A DNA stretch of 64,000 nucleotides from Euphorbia lathyris (taxonomy: Eukaryota; Streptophyta; Magnoliopsida; Malpighiales; Euphorbiaceae): assembly GCF_963576675.1 (NCBI RefSeq), contig NC_088915.1, positions 6,329,001 to 6,393,000 of the forward strand, written 5' to 3'. This document shows, piece by piece, positions 35,581-46,816 of this stretch. How positions within the stretch are numbered: position 1 is the stretch's first letter; each line of letters opens with the position of its first letter. The notes beneath the pieces are model-generated. The model did no database searches. It saw only the letters and a program-made list of their open reading frames with translations, and had not been told where the DNA came from. The translations under genes and the position numbers were made by a program.

Positions 35581-35830
35581 GGGGGCATTTTTGTCCAAGC
35601 GTAGTGAAAGTATCTAGATTTGTAAGATGTTGAACAACTAGGCTTAATATGTAAATGGACTTTCAAAATAGGTCAGATTTGTAATTTTCCCTTTAACGAC
35701 CTCAAAATGAAATTTTTTAGAAATGTAATAATATTTTAAGCAACTTTAATTCTTCAATTTGTAGGTTTGAAGTCATTTAGATGTTGTTTTGTGAGGAGGG
35801 AGAAAGCTCCAAAATGATGATTTTAAAAAA

Positions 35831-36210
35831 GGGTAAATAATTTATTAGTCCCCGAGTTTTTATCTAACACACTGTTTAGTCCCCTTATTTTGAAAAACAC
35901 ATTTTAAGGTCCCTATCTTTTACCAATATTAACCATGTGGTCCTTTTATCTATTTTTTTTATATTTTTAACCGAACATATCTTAGCTTTTAGGACAACCA
36001 CAGTACAATACAAGTTGACCATGTTACTCTGTTTATTTTATATATGTCTATTTATGCTAAAATATAACGGTTACAAGTCTAAAAAAACTAGACAAAAGGA
36101 CCAAATGGTTAATATTGGCAAAAGATAGGGACCTTAAAATGTGTTTTTCAAAATAGGAGGACTATACAGTGTGTTAGGTAAAAACTAGGGGACTAATAAA
36201 TTATTTACCC
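35831..36210. mobile_element. Foldback MITE with more than 100 bp arms
   Basis: Starts GGGTAAATAATTTATTAGTC and ends with its inverse. Perfect 9 bp duplication TTTAAAAAA (35822-35830 and 36211-36219). Confidence 0.88.
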
Positions 36211-36565
36211 TTTAAAAAATAAAAAATGTGATTTCATAGTAAATAAATATGATACTAAATAACTTTAATTCTTGAAAATTTTCATTTTGATGTCGTTATC
36301 GTCCAAATTTTATAAAATCAATCTAAAATTGCTAACGGTGCCAACCACGAGATTATTTTTGTTCCCAAAAAAAAGCTCAGGTACCACATCGTCAAAAGGT
36401 CAAATCATATGGGTTTTATTTGAATTTATCCATCATTAATGAAATTATCAATTTTTTTTCCAACTATTGTCTTGAAATATTAATTTGTTCCAAGTTTTAT
36501 TCTAATTTTCCATATAAGCGATTTAAAGTTATTTCTAACTTCAAAACTACATGTTAAATTTAGAA

Positions 36566-37148
36566 GGGTTAAAGTGCAAAAAATTCCCTAACGTTTTAAG
36601 TCAGGAGCAATTTTACCCCTAACGTTTAAAATGGTGCAATTTTACCCATAATGTTTGTAGCAAAGAGCAATTTTACTCCTAACGTTGATAATTTGGGTCA
36701 ATTTCAGACAGTATTATAAAACATAAATATTTTTGTTCCTTATTTTTCACCAATTCCATATCAATTCGTTCTAAAAAAAGGAATTTCATTTTTTTTGTAA
36801 TTTAATAATAGAATTGGAGGTTAATATTTATAAATTCGGTGAATTTTATGATTTTTTTTTTGTCTAATTCATACAAAAGATAGTACATTTTTTTTTTATT
36901 TTTTTCACATCCCAACATATGTTTGTGATTTGTTACTGATAAAATGACGCGCGTGTAAAGTGTAGATAACAATATTCATGACCGAAAAACAGCTTGATGA
37001 ATTATTCCTCAAATTGATACAATTTATCAACACAAGGGGTAAAATTGCTCTTGGCTTCCAACGTTGGGGTAAAATTGCATCATTTTAAACGTTAGGGGTA
37101 AAATTGCTCATGATCCAAAACGTTAGGGGTATTTTTACACCTTAACGC
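36566..37148. mobile_element. MITE family I, copy 2
   Basis: 583 bp, like copy 1. Perfect 9 bp duplication AATTTAGAA at 36557-36565 and 37149-37157. Confidence 0.88.
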
Positions 37149-37214
37149 AATTTAGAATAAATGAATTACTAAATATGATTAAAAGAAAAGCATTAATATT
37201 AAAATTAACCATTC

Positions 37215-37480
37215 ATTTTTTTTGAAACCAAAGAAACTTTTCATTTAACCAGAATCAGAATACAAAGCAAAAGCATGAAGGATAAAATCAGGTGGTCTTA
37301 AAGACCAAACCATCGGTTCTATCAAAGAATACGATGCTCTCACTAGAATGTGAGCCACGATATTCGTAGAATGATGGACAAAGTTGACTCTAACGTCAAC
37401 AAAAGCATTAATAAGCAATTTACAAACATCAATAATAAAACCCTTCAATTATTTAAACAAAATTTTAACAAACAATTAAA
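37215..37480 (-). pseudogene. LINE RNase H C-terminus, minus strand
   Basis: The minus frame 37245-37448 ends with VNFVHHSTNIVAHILVRASY and a Trp-Pro-Pro-containing tail (SLRPPDFI), the usual end of plant L1 RNase H. A T-run at about 37218-37226 on the plus strand is the A-tail of this reversed copy. Confidence 0.75.
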
Positions 37481-38235
37481 TTACACAAAGTATAACATAT
37501 TTTAAAACATTTTTTAAAAAAAAAATCATGCATTAAGAGTCCTATTCTAATTTAATTAAAAAAATACCATGAATACATTCCTCGATAATTTTAATATCGA
37601 AATATATCCGGACATAATAAATTAGCTTTTAAAACCATAATTCCTCTAATGAATTTTAATTTAAAATAGAGCAAACTATTTCATGATAAATCATAAATAA
37701 ATTAAAAATTACTAAAAGTTCCATGGACAAAAATTAGTCTCTACAATGATATTTAGCAAGGTTGTAACCGGCCAACCTGGTTGAACCGAATTTGACAAGT
37801 AAATCGGTCCAGAAATACCTAAATAATATCATTGTTGAAATCCACCTAAAACCGTTGAATCGGAAAATCGGCCACGGGCGGACGGTTTTCACATGTCAAA
37901 ATTTCAATTTTATTTTTTAAGGAAATGGAAAATCAACTTTGATTTATACTATTATTTATAAATAACTCGTTAATGAAAGAGTAAACATTTATTTTAATAG
38001 ATTCGACACCTATCACCAAATCCGCATGAATTAGAGAGTTTCCGGATCCAACGACTTTTTTTTTTTTACTAAAATTGAGCCAATTTGAAGTTGAACCGCG
38101 GGAGGGAGAAGGCACCACACGCGGATTGTATGGAGAATTGAGAAGAAGCTGTGATTTTCAATCCCCTAGCTGGCGTGTCCTTATCATCAACGATTATGTA
38201 AAACTGGATTTTGATGTGGGTCCCACTATTTTCTA
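37481..38235. other. Intergenic stretch
   Basis: AT-rich; only short shadow frames. Confidence 0.45.
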
Positions 38236-38572
38236 AGACCATCTCCAATCCATCTCATCATTTTTGCTACATCAAACCGTTTTCTTCATTTTCTCTCTTA
38301 TTTTGATGTTGCTACAGTATTTTTTGCTCCACACATTCTTCATTTCTTCTCTCCAAACATAATATTCCATTTCAAACAATAATATTATATAACAAAATAT
38401 ACAATAACTATATTTATATATAAAAAAAGTAAGAAAATAATAATAAAAATATTATTTGATGGAGAAAAACCGTATTCATCAAAATGAGAATACGGTTTGA
38501 TGATGGTTGGAGAGCAAACCATCGTCAAATCTTATTCCTAACATCAATTTGGTGTTGGGTTGGAGATAGTCT
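38236..38572. mobile_element. MITE with AGACCATCTCCAATCC ends
   Basis: Left AGACCATCTCCAATCCATC, right GGTTGGAGATAGTCT (inverted), with a second internal pair 'tcatcaaaccg/tttgatgatgg'. The 38573-39005 stretch beyond is empty AT-rich DNA. Confidence 0.65.
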
Positions 38573-39010
38573 AATGCTTCAGCTTAACCGTAAGAATTTA
38601 TTGAGTAAATTATTATAAGAATTTTGTAAAATTTGGTTTCAATTTAACGGTAAGATTAATTTGGTTTCAATTTTTTTTTTGTAAGAATAATTTCCAATAT
38701 ATTTCAATTCTTATTTATTTTTCACAAATGGACCGACATAAATATGATCAATATTATATATAATTTCAATTTAATTTGTGTTAATTTATTTCTTTAATTT
38801 AATTTCAACTTTAGTGCATATTTCAAGTGAAAAAACGTATAGATAAAAAAAAAACTTACTGATGAATTTAATTTCACTGACCTTACTAACTATCATCCGT
38901 AAAATCCAACTTTTCAATCATGTTATCATTTTAATTTAATGTATTAAATTTATTCTTTTTTTAAATATACGTTTTTTTTACAACTAACAGTTTTTAATAT
39001 ATTTTATCTA

Positions 39011-40771
39011 TGTAACGCCCGTAAAAAAATCATACGTGTAAATCTTTAAAATTAGGATTTTTAAAATTATTAATTAAGATTTATTATTTTAATAAAAAAA
39101 ATATTGATATCATATATTTATATTTGAATGAAAATTCTATACTAAGGTGTTGTTTGATAAAACTGAAAATTAAGTGCTGAAAAAAATAAGTACTAAATTT
39201 TAAGTGCTGAATATTATAAGTGCTGAAAATATTGAATGATTTAATTTTTTAAAAAATATTAGTTGATAATGTTTAACTTAAAATGATAAGTTAAATATTT
39301 TGACTTATCAAAATAAGTGGTTTTTAATTTAATTAACTAATTTAAGTGGTGGAAAAACACCTGTTATCAAACACACTTAAATTAAATAAGTGCTTAACAT
39401 TTTAATTTAAACAATTAAGTGGTTTATCAAATAAGGTCTAAGTGTTTGTGATAAATTAGTATTCTTTTTGAAAGAGTAACAAATTAATACCTTAATAATG
39501 TTGAACGAAAAATACAAAGCAATTGTGCTTTATTATATTAAAATGTTCAGCATATATATTTATCATTAAAATAAAAAACAAAAAAAACAAATTCTTTTAA
39601 ATCAATTTCAATTAGGGTAAACTTCTCCCTATATATATTAATATCATGAAAGCTTATTGAGGAGAGCCGTAAAACTCATATTGATATTCTAGGAAAAGAA
39701 AATTTATTCTCTTAGATACTGCACATGTATGGTTTGAAGATGGATCATCGTCGATTAATAATTTAGCATTTAGCGTTCTCCTCGGAGTAGAGGTAAGTGG
39801 TTAATTATATGTCTAGTTATATTTATTTGGATGTTTTTGTACTTGATTGTTAAATTGGTGGTTGATGTGGTTCGTTGATTGAGGTATTAAGTTTGTGAAT
39901 ATGAACCAATCGATGACGTCTGTGTCTTTTTTGTTATCGATGATAATATTGATGATGGCTGAAACTACGTGACTGTTGTTACTTTCTTAATGAATGTGCC
40001 TAGTGGCCTACATTATTAGGGTGATATTAAATATCATGAAATAATTATTATTGAGGAAAATGAATGTTGGACGTGTTTGGTAAAGAAAGAAATTGAGGAT
40101 AATTAATAGCTTGTCTTGATGAAATATACTCAATGGTTCATTCGTATACGTGTTGATGGTATATATGGTTGAGTTGAGATATGATTTGCTAGGCACTTGT
40201 CCTTGAGGCCAGTGTCAGAGTATCTCGGAATGTAGGAGATACTTTGTGTTGTTTTTGCTACGCACCGGGGTGGTGCGGGGATACCTGGCGGAGAGCGGTA
40301 TCCTGTGCTGTTGATTATGATGAGATTGTGATTGAGATTGTGATATTTTGAATTGACCGATGAACCGTTGGGTATATCTCTTCTTGACAGGCTGGGCCCT
40401 TAAATAGATGTTAATAAATAAATAATAAAAGTCGTGTTTTGATATTTGGTCACCTATTAATTATTAAATGTATGTAAACGGAATTGTATGCGCGTATGGT
40501 TGTACTGAGTATATAGTTAGCTATCTTACTGAGCCCCCAAGCTCACCCCACTCTCTACCAGTTTTCTTTTTAGGTTAAAGGTAATAATTGACTGGCGGTA
40601 ACTGTCAGGATATAGTTAAAAATATAGACTTATTGTAAGTTTTAAGGTGTAAAGCTTTAACCAATTAATAAATCGGTGTGTTTCAAACAGTTGCTTATTT
40701 TAATGATGTTTTAATTATCTATTATAGCTAAATGTTAATTAAATAAAACGGTTCTTGATATGAGTGTTACA
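39011..40771 (+). mobile_element. Solo LTR, about 1.76 kb
   Basis: Starts TGTAACGCCCG and ends GTGTTACA. Perfect 5 bp duplication ATCTA at 39006-39010 and 40772-40776. There is no internal retrotransposon sequence and no second LTR. A Tourist-type MITE (39146-39438) is nested. The strand is assumed from the TG...CA ends. Confidence 0.75.
39146..39438. mobile_element. PIF/Harbinger-like MITE nested in the solo LTR
   Basis: Ends GGTGTTGTTTGAT and (reverse) GACCTTATTTGAT, TAA duplicated on both sides. A truncated relative is at 50553-50737. Confidence 0.75.
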
Positions 40772-40776
40772 ATCTA

Positions 40777-41370
40777 GTAATAGCCAGAGAACTGTTGAGC
40801 ATCTATTTGGTTGGAGTAGACCGAGAGAAGGAATAGTGAAGTTAAATACTAATGGCTCGTATCTTGTGGACGACAGAATTGCGGTGGGAGGGGTTTTGAG
40901 AGATGCTAGTGGTACTTAGGTGTCTGGCTTTGCTCAGAATATGGGGGTGGGTTCTTCCTTTACTGCTGAGCTCTGGGGATCTTCTCTGGGCTTAGACTCG
41001 CCAAAAATCTGGTTTGAAAAGACTGCTCGTGGAATCTGACAACCTTGAAGCGGTCGAAATGATATATGTTAATAAGGCTATGTGTTTAGGTAGCCAAAAC
41101 TTAGTTAAAGAGATCAAAAGATTATATTCTTCATTCGAGACCATCCAATTTGATCATGTATTCAGGGAGCAGAATAGGGTGACAGACCGTCTTGCTACTG
41201 AGGGCCATGCGAGGACGTTGGGAGTCTCAACTTTCTCTTCTCCTCCGGACTTCCTTATTTCTTTGCTTTCGGATGATATGGTGGGGGTTAGCTTTCCTAG
41301 GCTAATCCCGAGTTAGTTTGTGGGGTTTTTTCTTTTTTGTTTTTTCTTTCCCTTTCCTACCAAAAAAATA
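40777..41370 (+). pseudogene. LINE RNase H and 3' end
   Basis: Reads GIVKLNTNGS, VGGVLRD and FTAELW, then after a frameshift the frame 41014-41316 with VESDNLEAVEMI and VFREQNRVTDRLA: all the RNase H landmarks (first Asp lost to Asn in LNTNG). A short A-rich tail lies at about 41360. A stop (about 40917) and a frameshift near 41000 make it non-functional. It abuts the solo LTR. Confidence 0.8.
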
Positions 41371-42034
41371 ATATTTGAACAAAAAATTATGATATTTTGC
41401 TTATAATTTTTATTTATTTCAACTAATCAAATTATAAGTATTTATTCATTTAATAATAAAAAGGATAAATTCCAAAAAAAATATTTATGTAGTGCATAAC
41501 CAGGAATTTTCCCATGCACTTTAATGAGCAAGTGAATTTGTTCATTCACCGTTAGATATAGGCTTATTAAATCTAAACCTCAGGATGCTTTGAATCTCCA
41601 CCTTAAGATTCTAATAAGCCTAGATCTAACGATAAATGAGCAAATTCAAATACTCATTAAGGTGCATATGATCAAGACTGGGTATATGAATTGTCAATTG
41701 CACGTCTACGATTTTTTTTTTTTATTATCAAGAGAGAACTAAGGTTACCAAAACGAAGATATTTTAGTTTGACATTTTAAAAATAACCGTTAACAATCTC
41801 AAAATAAAAATTACCTCCCCTTACGTGTAGTTATTATTTGATAGCAATTATTTGATAGCAATTATTTATATTATCTTGTTTCAGTGCTGGTGATATTCAT
41901 TTATTTTGACAATCTTCTTTTTCAGATTTTGATTGTATAGGTTTTGTCTTTTATGGGTTTAGAGCATCAAGTCTTAATCAATTCTTTAAAAATTATATAA
42001 TAAATTTCAAGAAAAACCTTTCGCCTTTTTTTTT

Positions 42035-42760
42035 TCTTCCAGAAAAAAAGACTATGATTGATTCCATTACACTATTTATAGATTTAATAAAGACAATGAG
42101 TTTTAAAAAAAAAATTAGTGTAAATTTAAAAAAAAACCCACGTGGTTTTATTTTTTTACAAAAAAAGACTGGTTTTTTACTTTTCAAATACAGGATTGTG
42201 GTTTATTCCATTACACTATTTACGGATTTGGTGAAGATGCCTTTTATTTACTGACGTGGCTGAAATGCAAATATGGATTTTTCAAAAAATTGACTATAAA
42301 AAGCCTTGAACAACAATGTGAGATTTGCATTTATCTGAGATTTTATAGTCAATATTGTAGCCACAAAATAGTTATAAAAAATCCATTGATAAATTTTTTT
42401 AAAAACCCATATTTGCCCTTCAGCCACGTCAGTAAATAAACGGCATGTTCACTAAATCCGTAAATAGTGTAACGGAATAAACCACAGTCCTGTATTTGAA
42501 AAGAAAAAAAGCCACAGTTCTTTTTTTTTGCAAAAAAAGTGAAACTACATGGGTTTTTTTTAAATTTACCCTAATTTTTTTAAAAAATCCATAGTTGCCT
42601 TTCATCCACGTCAACAGATAAATGACATCTTCACCAAATCCGTAAATAGTGTAACAAAACAAACCACAGTCTTGTATTTGAAAAGAAAAAACGACAGTCA
42701 TTTTTCTGCAAAAAAAAAAAAAAGTGAAACCACAGGGTTTTTTTAAAAAAAAAATCATCC
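42035..42760. mobile_element. Foldback MITE with duplicated arms
   Basis: The string 'caaatccgtaaatagtgtaac' and flanks occur once forward (about 42195-42245) and twice reversed (about 42440-42500 and 42620-42680), with 'tgacgtgg/ccacgtca' near each. 41371-42030 holds no gene. Confidence 0.65.
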
Positions 42761-42779
42761 AACAATTAATTATTAATGA

Positions 42780-43900
42780 TCCGAAGAATGATTAATACAT
42801 ATCATCTCTAACAATAATCCTCAAATTCACTCATGATTTATTATTTAAAATTATTAATTATGATTACATTTAACAATAGTGAGAGGAGAGATCTTTAATT
42901 ATTAATAAAAATTAAAATAAGAAAACACTAAGAGCGGAAAAGATCTCTTTATTAATAGAAAGAATGTAGTGACTCTTGGTAATTTGAGGTGTCGCTAAAA
43001 ACATATCTAATAGAACTTGCCCTAAAAAGTGCCAAAACTTAACACATCTCATACTAATATATAATATTTTATTAAATTAATCATCCACATCAGTCTTGAC
43101 AACTTTTGTTAACAATAGTAAGCAACTTTAAAAGTTGTTATAATAGCCCCATAAATCATTACTTTATGTATAATTTATTTTAATTATAAATATTATCAAC
43201 TAATAGTGAAATAAGAGAAATTCATAAAAAAAAAGATGCACCAATAGTAATAAGTAAATCACTTTTTTTATATTAAAAAAGTTAGCAACACCTTCACTCA
43301 AATAGATGACACTCTTTGAAAGTTGTTAAAACAATTGACACATCATCAAGCACTCTCACAAGCACCCTCTACTGAAGATGCTCAACTTAAAAGTCAAACT
43401 AAGAGGCTCTTAAAGATGTTCTACTTTTTGAAACTTTTTGGGGGGTTTTGTACGGTAATTTTAGAATATCTAATATATTTCAATGTTGTTCCTCTATATT
43501 TTCGGTTAAATGCATTATAGATACTTCTTAATCGCTCCGCTTTAATATATTATTCAACTTTGAATTTTCTATCAATTAAGTTACTAAAATGATTTAAGAG
43601 TAAAAAGAAACTGAAAAAAAAGAAGTGACTGTCAGATCAGCAATAGTCAACTTTCACAGCTGACCAACATAACATGTGACTTCCACCTAGCTAGCTGAAA
43701 CAACACATGTCAGCTAGATGGCAACCACATGTCGTTTCAATCAGCTACGTGGAAGCCACGTCTCGTTTCAAGCAGTCACATCACTTTTTCGGTGTCTTTT
43801 TGCTCTTGAAGTTATCGAAGTAATTTAATTGAAACAAAATTTAAAGTTGAAATTGAGACAAATTGAATTTGAGTGACCATTTTGAGATAAAATGAAAGTT
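42780..43900. other. AT-rich intergenic stretch
   Basis: No gene. A short inverted cluster of 'cacatgtcg/cacgtctcgtttcaa' occurs at about 43670-43770. Confidence 0.45.
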
Positions 43901-43947
43901 CAATCACTAATAGTATGTGTTAAATGCGTCATTGGTCACTGAACTTA

Positions 43948-44062
43948 CAGGTATCAGAGCGGGTTCGTTGAACTCTAATCCCTCTCTGACGGTCTATTTT
44001 TTTGTTGCAGGAGATTAAAAAATTAATTTTAGTGTAAGAAGAGGGTGTGTATAACATCAAGA
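43948..44062 (+). mobile_element. LTR-retrotransposon leader fragment with tRNA-Met-type primer-binding site
   Basis: GGTATCAGAGCGGGTTCG at about 43951 matches the initiator-tRNA primer-binding site found after 5' LTRs, followed by a typical leader. No LTR or gag could be defined around it. Confidence 0.5.
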
Positions 44063-44175
44063 AAACATTATTAGACAAGATATTTATGTGTGAAATCAAG
44101 AAAATATATCAAACACAAAATCAATTCATCATTAATACAATAGCATTTTCAATATGGTTATAGAGTATCCATCAA

Positions 44176-44591
44176 ATCTTTAACTAGATATTTATTACAA
44201 GTATCCATAAAATCATTAAGTAGTTATTGATTAGGCCTGATATATCCTTATCCTCTCAAGTTAGTCCAAAACCTGCAACTGAACCCTAAAGTTCAAAATA
44301 TTACAACTAACTCCTTCAGTTTTCTTATTTACCACAAATAACTCATCAAATAGGTTAATATTTATAATTTTAGAAATTTTTTCCCTTTTTGTTTTAATGT
44401 ATCAATAGATTAGTTAGATGTAACGACCCATATTTTGGACATCTTTTTATTTCTGATGTAATATTATGTTGAATGTTTTTTTAGATTTATGGCTTATTTG
44501 TTCCAAATAAGCAACTTGAGGGAAGTTAGTTGTAACGTTTTGAAATTGCAGCAGCTTTTATTTTTGTTTGGATTCTTCTTCTTTAACTACA
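44176..44591 (+). pseudogene. Broken duplicate of the CYP96A 5' end, copy 1
   Basis: 44182-44230 repeats a promoter segment also seen at about 45034-45084 and, in two pieces, before the CYP96A gene. 44543-44590 is nearly identical to codons 6-22 of CYP96A (membrane anchor). Between them lies a MITE-like insertion. No further P450 coding follows, so it is a relic. Confidence 0.7.
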
Positions 44592-45033
44592 GGCTTAAAG
44601 TATTATTTAGCTCTTGATATATTCAAAATTTTATCATGTGGCTCCTGTTCTATTATTCGGTCACATTTGGTCTCTGAACTAGCCCAATTGGTGAAATTTC
44701 ACCAAAGTTAGATGGAGAATTGACAAAACCATTATCCTCCTAATATTGGAGATATTTTGACATATAGATATTGACACGTCGAAAGTCTTAGTTTATTTGC
44801 CATAGATTTTCTTATGTAAAAATAATTAATTGGATTAAAAAAAAAGAAACAAATAAAAACAAATTCTTAAAGCTAAAATTTATAGTCTAAATGTCAAAAT
44901 ACTGTCATGTGTCAATAGAATAACATTTATGTTAAATCTCCATGTAAATTGGGTGAAATTTCACTAATTGAATAAGTCAGGGGCTAAATGATAAAATCTT
45001 AAATAGGTCGAGAGCCGAATAATAGTTTAAGCC
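44592..45033. mobile_element. Foldback MITE 'ggcttaaa...tttaagcc'
   Basis: Inverted arms 'ggcttaaagtattatttag' and 'gaataatagtttaagcc' plus 'ggtgaaatttcacc'-type inner pairs. Same family as 52017-53172. Confidence 0.65.
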
Positions 45034-45096
45034 AACTAGATATTTATTACAAGTATCCAAAATGGTTAAGTAGTTATTGATTACTGGACATTTATT

Positions 45097-45450
45097 AGGT
45101 CAAATGCACCATTGGCCATTTATCTTACATCATTGTTTTAAAGTGGCCACTCAAATTTGTCTTAATAAAATCAATCAATTTTGAGTTTTGTCTGAATTAG
45201 GTCACGTTTCAGTGATTATCATGTCTCGGGTGGCGCAACGTGGATGACATGTATCGTTTCAGTAAGAGATCTGAGTTGACTTATGCTGATGTGGCACTCA
45301 TGTCAACATTCTGGTCACTATCACTAAAAAGTGACCTAATTGAAACAAAGTTTAAAGTTGAGTGATTTTATTGAGACAAATTGAAGTTAGAATAACCATT
45401 TTAAGACAATCATTTAGTGAGCAACAATGCATATAACCCGACTAAAGATG
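45097..45450. mobile_element. Degraded foldback MITE
   Basis: 'taggtcaaatgcaccattgg' at the left and a weakly inverted 'caacaatgcatataaccc' at the right, with 'gtggccactcaaatttg' and its inverse inside. Confidence 0.45.
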
Positions 45451-45454
45451 TATT

Positions 45455-45530
45455 AGGCCTATTGATTACTATAAATAAATACAGTTGCAAGTTTATAAAA
45501 ATATAAGCAATACATTGAATAGAAATAATT
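45455..45530 (+). promoter_or_regulatory. Duplicate of the CYP96A core promoter without a gene (empty site)
   Basis: GATTACTATAAATAAATACAG to 'gcaatacattgaatagaaat' parallels 46288-46300 plus 46768-46818 next to CYP96A, but lacks the family J MITE. It therefore shows the state before that insertion. The coding sequence is gone. Confidence 0.8.
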
Positions 45531-45799
45531 GTGTAACTAGATTTTCTTATGTGAAAATAATTAATTAGATTAAATAAAAAAAAACAAAAAAAAATCCTTA
45601 AACCTAAAATTTATAATCTAAATATCAAAATATTTTCACGTATCAATAGAGTAACATTTATGTTACGTCTCCATATAAATTGAGTGAAATTCACTAATTG
45701 AGATAAGTCAGGGATAAATGACAAGTATTTATTACACTAATTGAGATCCAAATAGTAGTTTAAGCCAACTAGATATTTATTACAAACCATAAAATGGTT

Positions 45800-46268
45800 G
45801 GGTAAATTGCACCCATGGTCATTGAACTTTACTCATTTTAATATTGTGACCACTGAACTTTAATTCTTAACGGTATGACCACTGAACTTTACACTTTTTA
45901 ACAACGGTGGCCACTCAACTTTAACTAACTCCTCAAAATGAAAATATTCAAGAATAAAGTTGTTCAGAATGACATTTATCATGAAACCACATTTTTTATT
46001 CTCCAAAATCACCTTTACTGGAGCTTTTTCTCTCTCAAAATTCAATCTCTCTCTCCTAACCAAATAACATCTAAATGACCTTAAAACGAAAACATTCAAG
46101 AATTAAAGTTTCTTAGAATATCATTAAATCTTTGAATTTTTTATTTTAAGGCATTGTTTTGAGGCGTTGAGTGGCCACCCATGTTAAAAGTGTAAAGTGG
46201 TCATACTGTTAAGAATTAAAATTCAATGTCCACAATGTTAAAATGAGTAAACTTCAGTATACATACCT
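45800..46268. mobile_element. Element K: MULE-like MITE in the CYP96A upstream region
   Basis: Begins GGGTAAATTGCACCCATGG; right end inverted. Perfect 9 bp duplication AAAATGGTT (45791-45799 and 46269-46277). Confidence 0.85.
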
Positions 46269-46300
46269 AAAATGGTTAAGTAGTTATTGATTACTATAAA

Positions 46301-46757
46301 GGCTTAATACATGATTTCCCTCCTGAACTTGTCCAAAAAGGTTGATTGACCCTCTGAACTTTCAAAGTGTTCCGCTAGCCCTTCAACTTGCATAAAATGT
46401 TCAGTTAGCCCCTGAACTTGCGCAATCACTCGGTTGCAAAAAAGTAAATTAAATGTGGAAGATATATTCCACGCATCTTAAAATATTATTACATAATTCA
46501 AAAATAGATTAAAAAGGAAGTTATTACTTACACAACTATGAAACTTGTCTTCTCTAATATTAGAACTGCACTGCCCCATTCTTGGTTGTTTTGCATTTTT
46601 TAAGACGCGTGCAATACATCTTCCGCATCTAACTTACTTTCTTGCAACCGAGTGATCAATTGATTATATTTTACACAAGTTTACGGGGCTAACGGGACAT
46701 TTTGAAAGTTCAAGAGGCCAATCAATTTTTTTGAGATGGCAAATGATGTATTAAGCC
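46301..46757. mobile_element. MITE family J, copy 3, at the CYP96A TATA box
   Basis: Ends GGCTTAATACATGATTT and ATGATGTATTAAGCC. TTACTATAAA is duplicated at 46291-46300 and 46758-46767, so the target included the TATA box. Confidence 0.9.
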
Positions 46758-46816
46758 TTACTATAAATAAATGAAGTTGGAAGTTTAGAAAAATATAAGC
46801 AACACATTGAATAGAA
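46758..46816 (+). promoter_or_regulatory. CYP96A core promoter and 5' leader
   Basis: TATAAATA at 46762-46769 lies 48 nt before the ATG, so the leader would be short (about 15-20 nt). The TATA string stands inside the right-hand target duplication of the MITE. Confidence 0.65.

Larger units (their letters stand above)
34435..35690. mobile_element. Element F3: Pack-MULE-like element with captured host gene pieces
   Basis: Arms of about 100 bp (AATTACAAAACTGGGTCTAT at the left, inverted at the right). CTTTAACGACC stands on both sides (34424-34434 and 35691-35701), a 9-11 bp duplication. Inside are a CYP98A-like N-terminus, a CRK Gnk2-like fragment, a palindromic array (35130-35340) and a third coding-like piece (about 35455-35580). 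Confidence 0.85.
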
